From positions 7,482,501 through 7,546,500 of the forward strand of contig NC_092571.1 in NCBI RefSeq assembly GCF_037975245.1: a stretch of DNA of 64,000 bases, given 5' to 3'. This document shows positions 44,401 to 54,464 of this stretch, one piece after another. The notes below the pieces were generated by a model, which did not search any database, was not told the origin of the DNA, and saw only the letters and a program-made list of their open reading frames with translations. Source of the stretch: Apostichopus japonicus (lineage: Eukaryota > Echinodermata > Holothuroidea > Aspidochirotida > Stichopodidae). How positions within the stretch are numbered: the first letter of the stretch is position 1; the number at the start of each line of letters is the position of its first letter. A program made the position numbers and the translations under genes.

Positions 44401-46434
44401 TACCAACCAAGAGATACTTAAAACAAGCCTTGTAAATGTTGATGTTGCATTTCCCCTCTCCATATCAAGGGTAACTGTCACTGTGTGCGAGAGTGAGAGA
44501 CAACACTCACCGACGGATAAAGCCTGGAGTAGTACAAAATGCCTGTATGAAGCATTTAAGCTATAACTGTAGAAACTTTACGGTTGACATATTATGAAAA
44601 TACTAACTGGATTACCTATGTTCCATGGTTTTTAGACTGCCAAAATACTGGAAGAATACTATTTCTGCAAAAAGTTCTTCCTATCCGGAACTTTTTTTTA
44701 ATGTCTTTAACTAGCCTCCCGGTATTCACAATACATGGAACTACCAAGAAGATACTTTGCATTTTTGTTTTTAAATTTCCAATTGCATTTATCAAAATGT
44801 TAGGCGGTTGCAGTACTAGTCTTAGTATACCTTTATGATTTTTCTGCATCTTTTATTTTATTTTATCCTTAGGAAATAACATTTAATCGGGTTCTTACTT
44901 CCGAAGCAGATTTCTGCACATTTTTATTAAGAAGGCAAGTTACATCGGAGGCTAGAGGATGTTCATGCGAATTCAGAGTTGGACAAGGATCTGATCTTGT
45001 AGATTTAAAATTTGAACTCGAGGTTTGACTTAATCATCACTTTTTTACTTCAATTGATATCAACAAAAGTACAGTTTTGTAGTAGTGGTGAGAGTGAGAC
45101 GTAAGCTTGGTTGTTTTAAACTTGCTATAATAAAATAAATACCACATTTCATATTTAGCGATAGCGATGTAGTGATTCAGTAGATCATACAAATCAGCTA
45201 TTGAATTTTATTAGGATGATTTATATATATATATATGTATACTTTATAGTAATCCATAGGGACGCAATCATACCGCTAAAGCATTAGTCTTTGCTGTCAT
45301 TAAAACGCAAACAATATCATGGTTTAAGAAGAACTTCACTTGATGTATATGCACCATCCATCTATAACTTGAACAAACAGGTGCCAGGCAATTCCAGTTC
45401 ATTGAATATCGACAACTTAGTAACAGAAAAGAAGACTAGTATTGGACGCCTAATCGGTTCGACTTCAACCCTTGACTTTGTTGTTATTGAATCAGTCTTA
45501 CAGGTAACATGTTTACAGTCTTATATATCATATTATGTTACAGTATACCATTAGTTACCACTGTGGATTCCTTAGATATGATGGTTTAGCCTTTACCTTT
45601 AATTTGAGATCTGTATAACTTCAAAGTAGATCCTACCGAAGTATGTATCGCTCGCTAACTTTACCCTTCTTCTGAATATCGACGAATGCAACGAAGATTT
45701 ATTTGGCATGTATTTGTCTCAACGAACTACAACAGTCCTATTTATCCGTTACTAACCAGCCTTGTAATTCTTCACTTGGATTTGGCATTTTTTATTCTGT
45801 GAATTACTCAATAGCTCGTGGTGCCACTTGTTTCTTGACAATGGCGAGTCTTTTGTCATTCTGTATCCATTGTTTTACCTTATGTGTGATATCGAATTAT
45901 AAGTATACCTTGAATTATTATTGAGTGGTAATTATCAATATTTTGAACTCCACTTTGAATCAAAACACTGTCTTCGGCATGACAGTTTGAATGAATACAA
46001 ATTACGTTACGAACAATTAAAATTTAAAAAGTAAGGTAGCAAAGACGTATAAGAAATATGGTATAGATGCGTTACAAAGATCAGTTTTGTTCAAGCGCTG
46101 GTATAAATATTTTTAATTCATCAGGTATGAACCATTCTTGTAAGTACAATTTTGCAACAAAAGTCCTATTTTTTAGGTTCTGGCTAGAAAGATTGAGGAT
46201 TGGAAGGAAATAGGCAGAAAACTTTTACTAAAAGAAGCAGAACTGCAGACAATCGAAGTAGAAAATAAGAAGAATGTGGAAGCAGTTTATAAGATGTTAC
46301 TCAAGTGGAAACGAAAAAATGGAAAAGATGCCTCATACAGGGTACTAGGAGAGGCCTTGAAAGAAGCTGATCGAAAGGACCTACAAGATGATTTGTACGA
46401 TCAAGGTGAATATTTCATGAAATCAAAGAAGTGA
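31889..46434 (+). CDS. Beta-propeller - ZU5 - UPA - death-domain protein (multi-exon gene model)
   Basis: A predicted intracellular adaptor/sensor. Core coding exons: 31,901-31,932; 32,503-33,412; 41,085-41,160; 42,435-42,758; 43,254-43,477; 43,566-43,688; 44,873-45,022; 45,288-45,503; 46,177-46,434. All introns are GT..AG and every phase agrees. The core product is about 770 residues: propeller-like region ~20-310, acidic linker 315-340, ZU5 ~345-445, UPA ~460-612, linker 613-685, death domain ~686-770. Duplicated phase-0 cassette exons at 34.8-40.0 kb could add up to about 140 residues. ZU5-UPA-death is the module of UNC5, UNC5CL and PIDD (known), which signals through homotypic death-domain contacts to NF-kB or caspases. 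The N-terminal propeller in place of LRRs or a netrin receptor ectodomain is unusual. There is no signal peptide or membrane span. ATG 31,901 has the better context (AAAATGG); ATG 31,889 is also in frame. The model needs transcript support; the first exon is the least certain. Confidence 0.75.
32341..32435. repeat. (TA)n microsatellite in the first intron
   Basis: Interrupted TA/TATG run about 70 bp upstream of the propeller exon acceptor. Confidence 0.9.
32503..33412 (+). CDS. Beta-propeller-like exon
   Basis: One large exon of ~303 codons, open from the acceptor to a strong donor ATA|GTAAGTAT in phase 0. The protein shows repeated four-strand, blade-like patterns: short hydrophobic strands, then a turn and an 'I.VYD' or 'I.VFDLD' strand (DVIVFDLDLNQV, LFVCTFWSWRIVVYDSK, SLFVVTQKSGEVFEYDI). 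A 'CPWDI' segment resembles the P.gv.. step of NHL repeats. I infer a six-bladed NHL/WD-like propeller; no single repeat is strong enough for certainty. Reading past the donor adds only 12 codons before a stop at 33,448, so an unspliced short form is possible. Confidence 0.7.
33659..34080. repeat. Perfect 212-bp tandem duplication in the intron
   Basis: The block starting 'aagtagactacgtgacaaac' at 33,661 recurs at 33,873 with no difference that I can find through 'gacaattgagtaattgt'. Complete identity implies a very recent duplication, or an assembly artefact. Confidence 0.9.
34795..34884 (+). CDS. Candidate cassette exon X1
   Basis: After TTTATACAG, 30 open codons (YEITKDFNPDLEYKIK...) end at a modest donor TCT|GTAAAT, phase 0-0. 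The paralogous positions at 36,276 and 39,981 give 12-codon versions. Without that donor the frame runs to a stop at 34,944 and could be a terminal exon. Confidence 0.45.
35367..35453 (+). CDS. Cassette exon Y1, 29 codons
   Basis: The acceptor TTTTTCTTAG and strong donor TAC|GTAAGTAC bound exactly 87 nt in phase 0-0. The peptide opens GRMFESIPDVNYQ and ends PAPSHGLY. Y2 and Y3 have the same length, phase and splice sites and also end APSH.HY. Function unknown; it would extend the linker between propeller and ZU5. Confidence 0.65.
36276..36311 (+). CDS. Candidate cassette exon X2
   Basis: The acceptor ATTTATGCAG and strong donor TTT|GTGAGTAA give 36 nt, phase 0-0, peptide YKMIQHEMRLHF. Confidence 0.4.
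36801..36887 (+). CDS. Cassette exon Y2, 29 codons
   Basis: 87 nt, phase 0-0, acceptor TTTTATTTAG, donor TAC|GTAAGTAA. The peptide starts GRMLEGIQEVHYQ and ends SAPSHDHY. Paralog of Y1 and Y3. Confidence 0.65.
38742..38828 (+). CDS. Cassette exon Y3, 29 codons
   Basis: 87 nt, phase 0-0, acceptor TTCTTATTTAG, donor TAC|GTAAGTAA. The peptide starts RRMLEGIQDVHYQ and ends SAPSHDHY. Closest to Y2. The X exon of this unit (38,259) is ruined by a stop after six codons. Confidence 0.65.
39650..39860 (+). repeat. tRNA-derived SINE (second type), plus orientation
   Basis: A partial tRNA-like head with B box (GAGTTCGAGTCACTCC at about 39,677) is followed by the same body as the copies at 51,033 and 56,138 and an (ATAC)n tail. 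The tandem unit before it has the empty site near 38,155 ('tttgtttctatcatcc'). Confidence 0.8.
39981..40016 (+). CDS. Candidate cassette exon X4
   Basis: The acceptor TATTTGTGCAG and weak donor CGA|GTGAAG give 36 nt, phase 0-0, peptide YATIQDSITKMR, the same length as X2. No Y exon is seen in this unit. Confidence 0.3.
40604..40731 (+). CDS. Possible alternative terminal exon
   Basis: After TTTTCTTCATAG (position 40,603), an open phase-0 frame begins GINSTKKGWKLGWVAC and ends VYCCS with a stop at 40,731. Spliced to the propeller exon it would give a short form without ZU5, UPA or death domain. It is not a paralog of X or Y. Only splice-site fit and protein-like composition support it. Confidence 0.35.
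41085..41160 (+). CDS. Acidic linker exon
   Basis: The acceptor TTATTAACAG and donor AAAG|GTATTG bound 76 nt, phase 0 in and 1 out. It encodes ATPTSIDEEESFHEETETSD and a short remainder. It accepts the phase-0 propeller exon directly or any cassette exon. Confidence 0.7.
42435..42758 (+). CDS. ZU5 domain exon
   Basis: 324 nt between GTTTTGCAG and GAAG|GTATGT. The opening ITTEGGRIEIPNTGVILEIP followed by PAAL is the classic ZU5 start (G.l.ip.sgv.l.iPpgA). The rest has the hydrophobic-strand pattern through SVVVELLPS, LILPHC and EWKATVY. ZU5 domains bind partner domains and, in PIDD and some UNC5CL-like proteins, precede a self-cleavage site. Confidence 0.9.
43254..43477 (+). CDS. ZU5 end / UPA start exon
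   Basis: 224 nt, phase 1 to 0. It encodes the ZU5-UPA junction, with HCVIWLQSFSWKKIEVGDK and then the first UPA strands (DVYIDVGYYWDSPGC). The F-S-W at 43,334-43,342 sits where PIDD-type and FIIND proteins cleave themselves at F|S. Confidence 0.85.
43566..43688 (+). CDS. UPA exon 2
   Basis: 123 nt, phase 0-0, 41 codons. Includes LPLKILFVNVSSSMW, matching the conserved 'l.l.i..v.SSlW' strand of UNC5-type UPA domains. Confidence 0.85.
44873..45022 (+). CDS. UPA exon 3
   Basis: 150 nt, phase 0-0. EITFNRVLTSEADFCTFLLR and CSCEFRVGQG parallel the 'qEIpF..iw......CtFtl' and following strands of UNC5 UPA domains. Confidence 0.85.
45288..45503 (+). CDS. UPA-death linker exon
   Basis: 216 nt, phase 0-0, from AAGCATTAG to CTTACAG|GTAACA. 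Mostly polar and serine-rich (VPGNSSSLNIDN), ending LDFVVIESVLQ. No motif. Its acceptor has a weak polypyrimidine tract, so the start is less certain; skipping it keeps the frame. Confidence 0.6.
46177..46434 (+). CDS. Death domain terminal exon
   Basis: The acceptor TATTTTTTAG is followed by 85 codons and TGA at 46,432-46,434. It shows the six-helix death-domain pattern, with KIEDWKEIGRKLLL, AVYKMLLKWKRKNG and ALKEADRKDLQDDL. These match helices 1-2, 3-4 and 5-6, including the conserved tryptophan of the W...G.. stretch. Death domains assemble by homotypic contacts in NF-kB and apoptotic pathways. Confidence 0.88.
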   Translation, partial: VLARKIEDWKEIGRKLLLKEAELQTIEVENKKNVEAVYKMLLKWKRKNGKDASYRVLGEALKEADRKDLQDDLYDQGEYFMKSKK

Positions 46435-46940
46435 ACAAAATTCTTGAAATGCTCATGAGGAATGACTTGCAGAGCTTTACGTGTTGCATTTCATCTGAGT
46501 TCAATTGCTCGATGCAATCGTATTACAAGTTCATTACCAATTAGTTTATTAACGACAAGCTTTATTTCAATGTCAAAACATTTGACACTTCAAAATGGTT
46601 GTTATGTGTTCAATGTGAAGTGCCTGAGTAAAGAAATTGTCAGGGCAAGAGTCAGAATCATAACTGTACTTACTCTATTAATTTTCTTCCTTTGTGTAAG
46701 AAGAATTATTGCATTAGTTTGAGTACTTGTAAGGTTTGGTAGCACTATTGGCTTTGGTGAAATTGCATATCAAACGTTATATTGCATAAAAATAGCTTAT
46801 CAAAGAAATGTTAATATTTTTGTCACGTTTAGCTAATTGAAAAGTAAATTTCGTTATTCGTACATCTTTATCCATGTGTTTCATTTGTATGAATTGTTTC
46901 GTTTTACTTAATACTTTTGTCAATCTTTAGTTTGTTACAG

Positions 46941-46992
46941 GGTCAGCGAGGTTTGACACATCAGATCCACCTACTATCAACACTATCAACTG
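46941..46992 (+). CDS. Possible alternative 3' coding exon
   Basis: A donor-like CAAG|GTGAAT occurs inside the death exon (about 46,405, phase 1). It would join in frame to this 52-nt segment (acceptor TTTGTTACAG, donor CTG|GTAAGAGA), encoding SARFDTSDPPTINTIN. The chain could then enter 47,592 (acceptor ATTTACACAG) and stop at 47,634. Phases fit, but this would remove the last death-domain residues. Otherwise these are 3' UTR exons or chance. Confidence 0.35.
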
Positions 46993-47591
46993 GTAAGAGA
47001 CGTTTAAGTCATGCATTTGCTTTGGTATAAGACAAAGAGCAACTAAATGTTATCTTAAACTAAAGATAGTGTCATATGATTATTTTCAAAGAATCAAGAC
47101 TAAACAATTCGTGAGGTATATCTCTACTTTGTTTCATATACATTTCAGTTAATAAATATTTTGTTTTCATTTAACGTATTTATTTCAAAATTGAAAGTGT
47201 ACTATCATGATTAGAAAAGGGTATTATTTTGGCTTAGTTAGATTCTACATGACCCCTTCGTTCGATTCAGCCAGTGTTGTGTTTTACAGCGGTTATGTTG
47301 AATTTAATATTCTATTACTGTTACAAAGGGGAAAATGGAAATACAAATTAAAACTGCAGGTCCTTAATGATAACACAATGTGTCGGTTGACCAGGTAAAT
47401 AGTATTTATAAATTTAGATTCGATCATTTGGGAAGATTTGAAAAATAATATATTCTTGCTTGCCTTTTTGTTTAATCTTTCACATACGTTTATTTTTTAC
47501 GTTCTTATACAAATCAGAACAACAAGTTAATCAGCTTTGAATTAGCAAAAGGATTTATTTTAATTCCTTCGTTTTTTTTTTATTTACACAG

Positions 47592-47634
47592 TATGAAGAT
47601 AAATCGGAGTTGGGCACCTGTGAGCTACCATTAA
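47592..47634 (+). CDS. Possible alternative terminal exon
   Basis: After TTTATTTACACAG, a frame continuing from 46,992 encodes MKINRSWAPVSYH and a stop at 47,632-47,634. See the preceding candidate exon. Confidence 0.3.
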
Positions 47635-47639
47635 AGATT

Positions 47640-48712
47640 GTAACCTCCTAGGTAATAGTATGTAATACCATTGGAGATTAAAAGTACAAGAGCATTTTAT
47701 TACTGTCCTAGTGAAGAAAACCTTATTAAATGCATATATCCCAGAAGAGCTATACTAAGGTTAAAGTGATTGCAAATACTTTCAATTTATTGCATTACGT
47801 CAACGTTTCATATATCTATGTAAAGTCAAAGAAAGGATCATAACCGAAATATTACACATACCACATATTTAGGTCAATTATTCAGTTTTGAATCGAGTTG
47901 TTCTCAAACGTTAACATATCCTAGAGTTATCAAATATATAAAATAAACAACAACAAAACATGTGACTAGGTATGAAAATATTAAAATAGGTTTCACGAAG
48001 GAGTTTCAATTTCTCTCAGTTGAAATTTCGTACATGAAATTATAAATTCCATCTTAAAGATATGGGAAGCTATACTTTTGAGACACATAATAAGGACATG
48101 TTGTTTTATTGGAAACAGAACTGCAAAAATACCACACAAAGAAAGTGAAACAAAGAAACAATAAAGTTCATAACGGAGAGATAATAACCAACACAAACTG
48201 TTCTATTTTTAACAATGTTATAATCCATTTTTCGCCTAGCTGTTTGTAATATTTTACAAAGAATTGATCAAATGCACAGAACGAAACTTGTATATTTGAA
48301 TTTTAACAAATTTAAATTTCTGTTCAGTTATAATGACTGTAAAAGGTTTCGACAAAATTCATGCCATAGCTTCCCAATTTCAAATTATGGACCTTAACAA
48401 GAACACTTAAAATACAAAGGGTTGAGGGTCAACCCCTTACAGAATCCCCAAATCAAAAGTGTTGTACATATATACTTCATAACACAATAAAAAAATTGTT
48501 GTCAAATCCATAAAGGATCAGCACAGCAAAAACAAACCCAGGTAACAATCAGTAATATTTATTAATTTGTTTATGTGTATTTAGGCTCTTTCTTAAAGTT
48601 AATACTTTTTATTAAGACTTAATATTTCAAAGAATCAAAGTTCAATTATATGATATTATATATAAAGATATATATATATATATAAAGATAAATATATCAA
48701 GATATACACACG

Positions 48713-48754
<42 letters not shown>

Positions 48755-49690
48755 CATTGTTTTATAGTGTGTGTTATATATAAGTAAAGATTCATGTAAA
48801 TAATAAATCAATTTGAAAACTGTCAATTTCACAGGTAAAGAGTTGAAAAGAGGTTTTGCATAAACATGCAAAATATTTACATCCTTTGCACTGTAATCTA
48901 TATTTATATATAAATAATGCTGACATAATAAATAGTATGCTTTTATGTGTTGAAGAACCATTGAACATACGCTTCTGAAAAATGTACAAGCATACTTTTT
49001 GATTGTTTTTGTTATTGTGCAAATCATTTCCTTTTGTTTACACAAGTATAAGACATTTCTAAAAGAGAGAAATATTCCACACAGTATAGTTGGAAACAAC
49101 AGCTTTTCAATAACACATCGTTCCTTGTAATCTGATTTGACTGGCTAAACCCTCTAGTCTGCCAGGGAGAAAATCACAGTAATGAATCTGTGATGTAATC
49201 ACGACAAATGCGACTTTAAGTAGTTTACTTTTGTATTATAATATTTTAGCTGAGTTGTCCTTGTTTTTGGGTGGTTTGTAATCTATATTATTATCCTCTG
49301 TGGACAACTGAATGAAATATTATAAAGAATAACAAAATGTCAATTGATGTGATGACATCTTTCAGCCTACTGTTGCCAGATGCATTCACACACAATCATC
49401 AAATTTGAAAACTTCATATCTTCACCATACAAAATGCTAAGCGAGAATGAGGGTTTTGACTCTTAAATAAAAATACATGCTTGCTTTGTTTAACAACCAA
49501 CTTCAGTAAGTGGAATAACAACAAATACACCACCGTTTCATAATTTTGCTTATTTATTGAAATGGAAAGCAGAAGAAGACATAAAAGACAAACTGAATTC
49601 CCTGCGAGCAACTCAACTTTTAAACTCCAGAGTGATAAGTCCTAAGTGATAAAGCCTTTCATTGGCGAAAGATAAAATATATACGGTATG
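47640..49690. other. Intergenic, AT-rich, with a (TA)n at 48,657-48,752
   Basis: No gene recognised. The only long minus-strand frame (48,656-49,099) is driven partly by the TA run and carries no motif. Confidence 0.55.
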
Positions 49691-49694
49691 CCAT

Positions 49695-50040
49695 ATGTAT
49701 CAAAAATGTCCAAAACAATATAAGCATGTCCAAAATAATGTAAGAATGTCCAAATTTATAAATAAAGATGTCGAAACCAATATAAGTATGTCAAAAATAA
49801 TGTGAGCATGTCCAAAATAATTAAAGAGTGTCGAAAAGTATATGAACATGTCGAATGTAACTGCTAATTTCATATTTGTATTGAATAATTTGGCTTGGGA
49901 ATTCACGCCATTTGGTGCAAAAATGTCCAGAACAATATGAGCTGTCCAAAATAATATAAGCATGTCCCAATTTATATAAACATGTCAAAACTAATGTAGG
50001 TATGTCCAACACGAAATGAGCATGTCCAAAAATATTATTA
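49695..50040. repeat. Degenerate ~21-bp minisatellite
   Basis: Units like 'catgtccaaaataatataag' recur about a dozen times, interrupted by about 70 unrelated bases near 49,860-49,925. Variation includes 'gtcgaaa' for 'gtccaaa'. Confidence 0.85.
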
Positions 50041-51030
50041 GTACCGTACCGTTGGTGAGTTTGTAAAAGGCTGTTTGGCGATTATGGCGATTATTTCAAC
50101 ATAGCAGCTGGACAATGCTCATATCGAACTGTCCGATTCTTAATATATACAGTAAATTCATGTTGACCACGCGGAATGAAAACAAAAAATCACGGTGGCT
50201 CGTAAGATCCATTTCGAGTCCCCCCTGCTCTATGGCTATTTCGATCCATCTTTGGATCTCATCAGCCATCTAAAAATGCTAAGAATGTATGGTTTTCAGG
50301 ATAATCATCTTAAAAATATGCTTAATCGAGGCTACAACGCTCCTTCAAGGTTAATTTAGTTGATCAATTCGTCTATTCAGCGTAGGCCTAAATGTTAATG
50401 TTATTCCATAGTTTTATCCATTCCTATAACTCAACCAAAACACGTTCTTTTAGCTTAGTATTAACAACAGAGAACAGTAAGGTGTTATTCAACACCATTT
50501 GTGTTTGATGAATTGTTCACATGTTATTTAAGGTCATAATATTTTGTTAGTTTCCCACTGGAGTTTTGTGTTGCATCAGGAGGAACTGGCCTAGTTGTCT
50601 GTGTGTTAGCTTAAGTAGTCAAGCCATTTTAAATATAGCCTCTGATGTTTAAAGTGGTCATTTCTTAAAGTTTATAAGTCTCACCCCATTTTAAATGAGG
50701 TTTACTCGGGCTGCAAAAAGGTTTAACCAAATTGGTGTAACTTGACTTACATTTAAACTGACAATCTGTAAGTATCATATTATACAAAGTATGAATGGGA
50801 TAATACAAACATGAATCAATTTTTATTAATAACCTTATTCCAAGTAGATTTCAGAAATGAGTGGTTAACGACAAATTCTGAATAAATTGATCAACTTGGT
50901 AAAAGGCACCCATCATTGTCAAACAAGTTATTGATAAAATAAATTCCGTAACTAAACCAGTGCATGATAAGACATTATTGGCTTGTTATCATCTTGAATC
51001 ATACTATTGTTCCAACTTATTTATTGTATG
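50041..51030. other. Intergenic, nothing recognised
   Basis: No gene, RNA or repeat structure seen. Confidence 0.5.
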
Positions 51031-51032
51031 CA

Positions 51033-51250
51033 TTTTAGATCCTCCTGCAAGCAAGAACTCGCGAAGAAGCCTTATTGGCTTATCAAAGCCGCAAGCTGAC
51101 CGAAGTCAATCTCTCAGATTCATTGTTAACGTCCATGATTATGAATTGTGACCAACTCTATAACTGGACGACATACATTAATCTTGGAGTGACTCGAACT
51201 CGGGACCTTTTGATTGAAAGTCACCGGCCTTACCACGGAGATAACACTCC
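51033..51250 (-). repeat. tRNA-derived SINE (second type), best full copy
   Basis: On the minus strand the head has arms GGAGTG/CACTCC, a degraded A box (ATCTCCGTGGTAAGG) and B box GAGTTCGAGTC. A ~150-bp body follows, with 'cagcttgcggctttgataag', and the tail is TGCATACAATA. Confidence 0.85.
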
Positions 51251-51469
51251 TGTTTTCAAAGTTGACAAAAGAGATAGTTTACAAAGATAGAGAGAATTCT
51301 TGTAGATAAGATTAGAATTGAAATTTAATAGATAGGAGGATACGTTGCATGAAAGACATGATCCCGCCAGCAAAAAATCATAACTTTTAAGATAGCAATC
51401 TTGATACAATATAGAGATCTATGTTAATTCGGTCACTTGGATGCTCCAAGTCACCGACATATGCATCCT

Positions 51470-51566
51470 AACACACACAGACAAACACACATACACACGC
51501 ATATATATATATATACTTACATATTTGTATATATATAGAGAGAGATATGTATATATATATATATAT

Positions 51567-51611
<45 letters not shown>

Positions 51612-52125
51612 TATATAGGGAGAGATATATGTATATATATATATATATATATGTATGTATATGTATATCCATGAATATATGTATCCATTTATATAAACTT
51701 GTATGCATATATACATGTATGAATATATACATTTGAATATGTATACATTTATACATGTATGCATGTATACATTTATTCATATATACATTTATATATGTAT
51801 ACATAGATGTATATATAGATTTATACTTATATACATGTATGCATATATACATGTATACATTTATATATACGTATTCATATATACATTTATACACATATAC
51901 ATCTATGCATATATACATTTATTCATTATACATTAATACATATAATTGTGTAGTCATGTATACATTTATACGTATATACATGTATTTATATATACATATA
52001 CACATTTATGCATATATACATGCATTCATATATACATTTTTACATATCTACATGCAATCATATATACATATAACATCTATACATATATACATGTATACAT
52101 GTAAACATTAATACATATACATGCG
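51470..52125. repeat. AT-rich compound microsatellite/minisatellite
   Basis: (CA)n, (TA)n and then degenerate ~12-bp units such as 'tatacatttatacatgta' run for over 600 bp. All open frames here are repeat translations rich in I, Y, H and M. Confidence 0.95.
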
Positions 52126-52565
52126 ATATTGATATTTTATTGTATAAAGTATGTCTTTAGAACTGAGTACAATGATATTTTAAACATTTAAAGCACAGAT
52201 ATGTTATGGATAAATTAATCACATCATCTATTACCAGGATTTTCTTTTATGGATATCAACCAAAGATAAGACATCTCCATAGGCTTAGATAACAAACTGT
52301 TTAAACGTCAACATAAGATCCTTATGTATTTGCGGATGGCCTATTTAATACGATGTACTATGCCTTATATTGTATTTATGGCACGTACGACTATACGGTA
52401 TATGAACAATACTCTTGCATAACACACATGATACAGTATGTGCAATATAAATGCGTAATATATCACTATCATATTTCCTCAAATAATACGCTGATAAAGA
52501 AAACAGCAGCTATCTGGTTTGTGGAGAGGTAATTAGACTAACGTTCTGAGCTTGCCCGACTAATC
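52126..52565. other. Intergenic, nothing recognised
   Basis: AT-rich DNA without gene signals. Confidence 0.5.
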
Positions 52566-52569
52566 TGAC

Positions 52570-52765
52570 ATTGATGATGTAGCGATTTGACACAGTATGT
52601 ATGTATATGTGATCTTCCCGCATATCAGGAAGTTGTTATTGAACAACACCCTTGCCAGACGACACACACTGCTGTCGGCGGGGAATCGAACCGGGGATCT
52701 CATGACTGGGAGACGCCGGCGTTAACCACTAGGCTATACACTCCGCACTCCAGTTCGCACTCCAT
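52570..52765 (-). repeat. tRNA-derived SINE (third type)
   Basis: Minus strand: the A box region is TAGCCTAGTGGTTAACGCC, the anticodon arm is TCTC..GAGA with CAGTCAT in the loop, and the B box is GGTTCGATTCC. A ~110-bp body and an (ATAC)n tail near 52,605 follow. The pol III boxes and tail identify it as a SINE rather than a tRNA gene; the acceptor arms do not pair. Confidence 0.75.
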
Positions 52766-52792
52766 GGTTCCTTTTCTGTCCAAGACGATGTA

Positions 52793-52816
52793 ATGATATA
52801 TATATATATATATATA
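52793..52816. repeat. Short (TA)n
   Basis: TA run followed by a poly-C tract at 52,851-52,860. Confidence 0.9.
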
Positions 52817-52959
52817 TCGTCAGACAACTGGTCCCACCAGCCCCCACCACCCCCCCCCCCAATTAAATTGGGCTCCTACGCCCATATCTATAGCGTTTAT
52901 AATAATTTAATAATAATTTATTTTATTAAGCATAAAATCCACAAAAGTTCTCTAAAACG

Positions 52960-53790
52960 CTATGTAACAGTAAAAAAATATAAAACACATAAAATGTAGT
53001 TAACCTGCAGAATAAAATACAATATAGATGAGTATGAAGAATAAAAAGCATGCACGTTTGAGTGTGTTGGAGTACTGCACATGAATAAAGTTGAATACAC
53101 AGTTATATATAGTAGTAATGTTGCCTTGAAGCTTTGACTTGAATGTTGTTGGACTGGAAACAGTTCTGAGTTCAGCTGGTAGCTCATTCCAGAGGCGTGG
53201 CCCAGCCACGCAAAATGCTCTGTTCCCATAGCTGTTTGTCTTGGTGATCGGCACCTCCAGACGACTCTGACCAGCAGGACCGTAGAGCTCTTGTTGGATG
53301 ATAAGGACGGAAGAGATCTTGCAGCTATGGAGGTTCCATGTTGTTCTGGCACTTGAACACAAGAAGAAGGACTTTGAACCTAATCCGCTGAGATACTGAC
53401 TATACTGGCGATACTGCCAATAAAGATCATGCAGTACTGGGGTAGTATGACTAGATGTTCTCTTCAGTGTAACAATCCTTGCTGCTATTTTTTGGAGCCT
53501 TTGCAGTCGTTTTATCTGTTTAACTGGTAGTCCACAGAAAAGTGCATTGCCGTAATCCAGTTTAGATGTCATGAAAGCATGGATTAACTGTTCTGTGGCG
53601 TCTCTGGCGAGGTATTTTCTTATTCTTCCGATGTTGTAGAGATGGCACCGAGCAGACCGATATACATATATGGTCTTCCATAGAGGCATGTTTGTCCTTT
53701 AGTCACAGAGCTGAATGCGCACGAGGGCAGTCTCAGTGCTGTGGTTTATGCATCCAGACTGAGGTTTTACCCGCAACGTTTGATCAGCCT
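52960..53790 (-). pseudogene. CR1/L2-like LINE 3' fragment with internal deletion
   Basis: The minus-strand frame from 53,689 to 53,000 carries the post-RT region of CR1/L2-like elements: HAFMTSKLDYGNALFCGLP, LQRLQKIAARIVT and, after a rearranged stretch, NRAFCVAGPRLWNELPAELR. Just upstream, near 53,760-53,700, a piece of the earlier RT domain (HSTETALVRIQ) appears. The central palm including the YADD box has therefore been deleted. 5'-truncated and inactive. Confidence 0.88.
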
Positions 53791-54464
53791 CTTCAGAATC
53801 AAATTGAACCTTTAATTATGACGCTCCAGTGTCGAATCTAGTGCTAACATAATGGCAGTGCGAATACTGCACGCAAAATTAAAGTTTTTGGTTCACACCA
53901 GCATTTTTCGTTATCACGAGGTTATCCACAATTATTTCAAATACTGTGGGCTATGTAGATATCTCATCAGATGCAAGGAACGTGCTGTGCTAGATGCATT
54001 TAGATTTTGCATGAATATTTTAGATTTTGCATGAATATACCGGATCGAAAATTGAGACGGATGGATATCATTAGTTACATATCTAGATATTAATGGAATA
54101 TATCTAAAAGTTTTCACATTGTTTTCTGTAACGCTCATATTGATCCTGTGTATGTTTTCAAGATCGTGTTTATTAACCTCTGCTATCTCTACACCTCTCT
54201 CTCGCTTTCTCTTATTAAAGAGTTCTCATATATGAGTTCCGGACAACTTTTACTGAATCGCCACAAACACGAAATATATCGTTTATATGAACTCGGCAAA
54301 AACACAATTGATCGAAATATCATATTCCTGCCACCTCATTTCATGGATGACCTTATCGGAAAGATACACATATTTGTTTCACAAAAATTGACAACAGTTC
54401 ATAATTAAAGGAAAAATTGACAACTCAACACAATCAAAGACTCTACAATCCGGTGATATCGCAC
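53791..54464. other. Upstream region of the SLC35G-like gene
   Basis: A plus-strand frame at 54,148-54,408 has no motif. No confident 5' exon or core promoter is visible. Confidence 0.4.

Noticed and set aside
54417-54464. Upstream TTG start for the SLC35G-like protein
   Set aside because: Animal genes rarely start at TTG; ATG 54,465 precedes the first membrane helix with suitable spacing.
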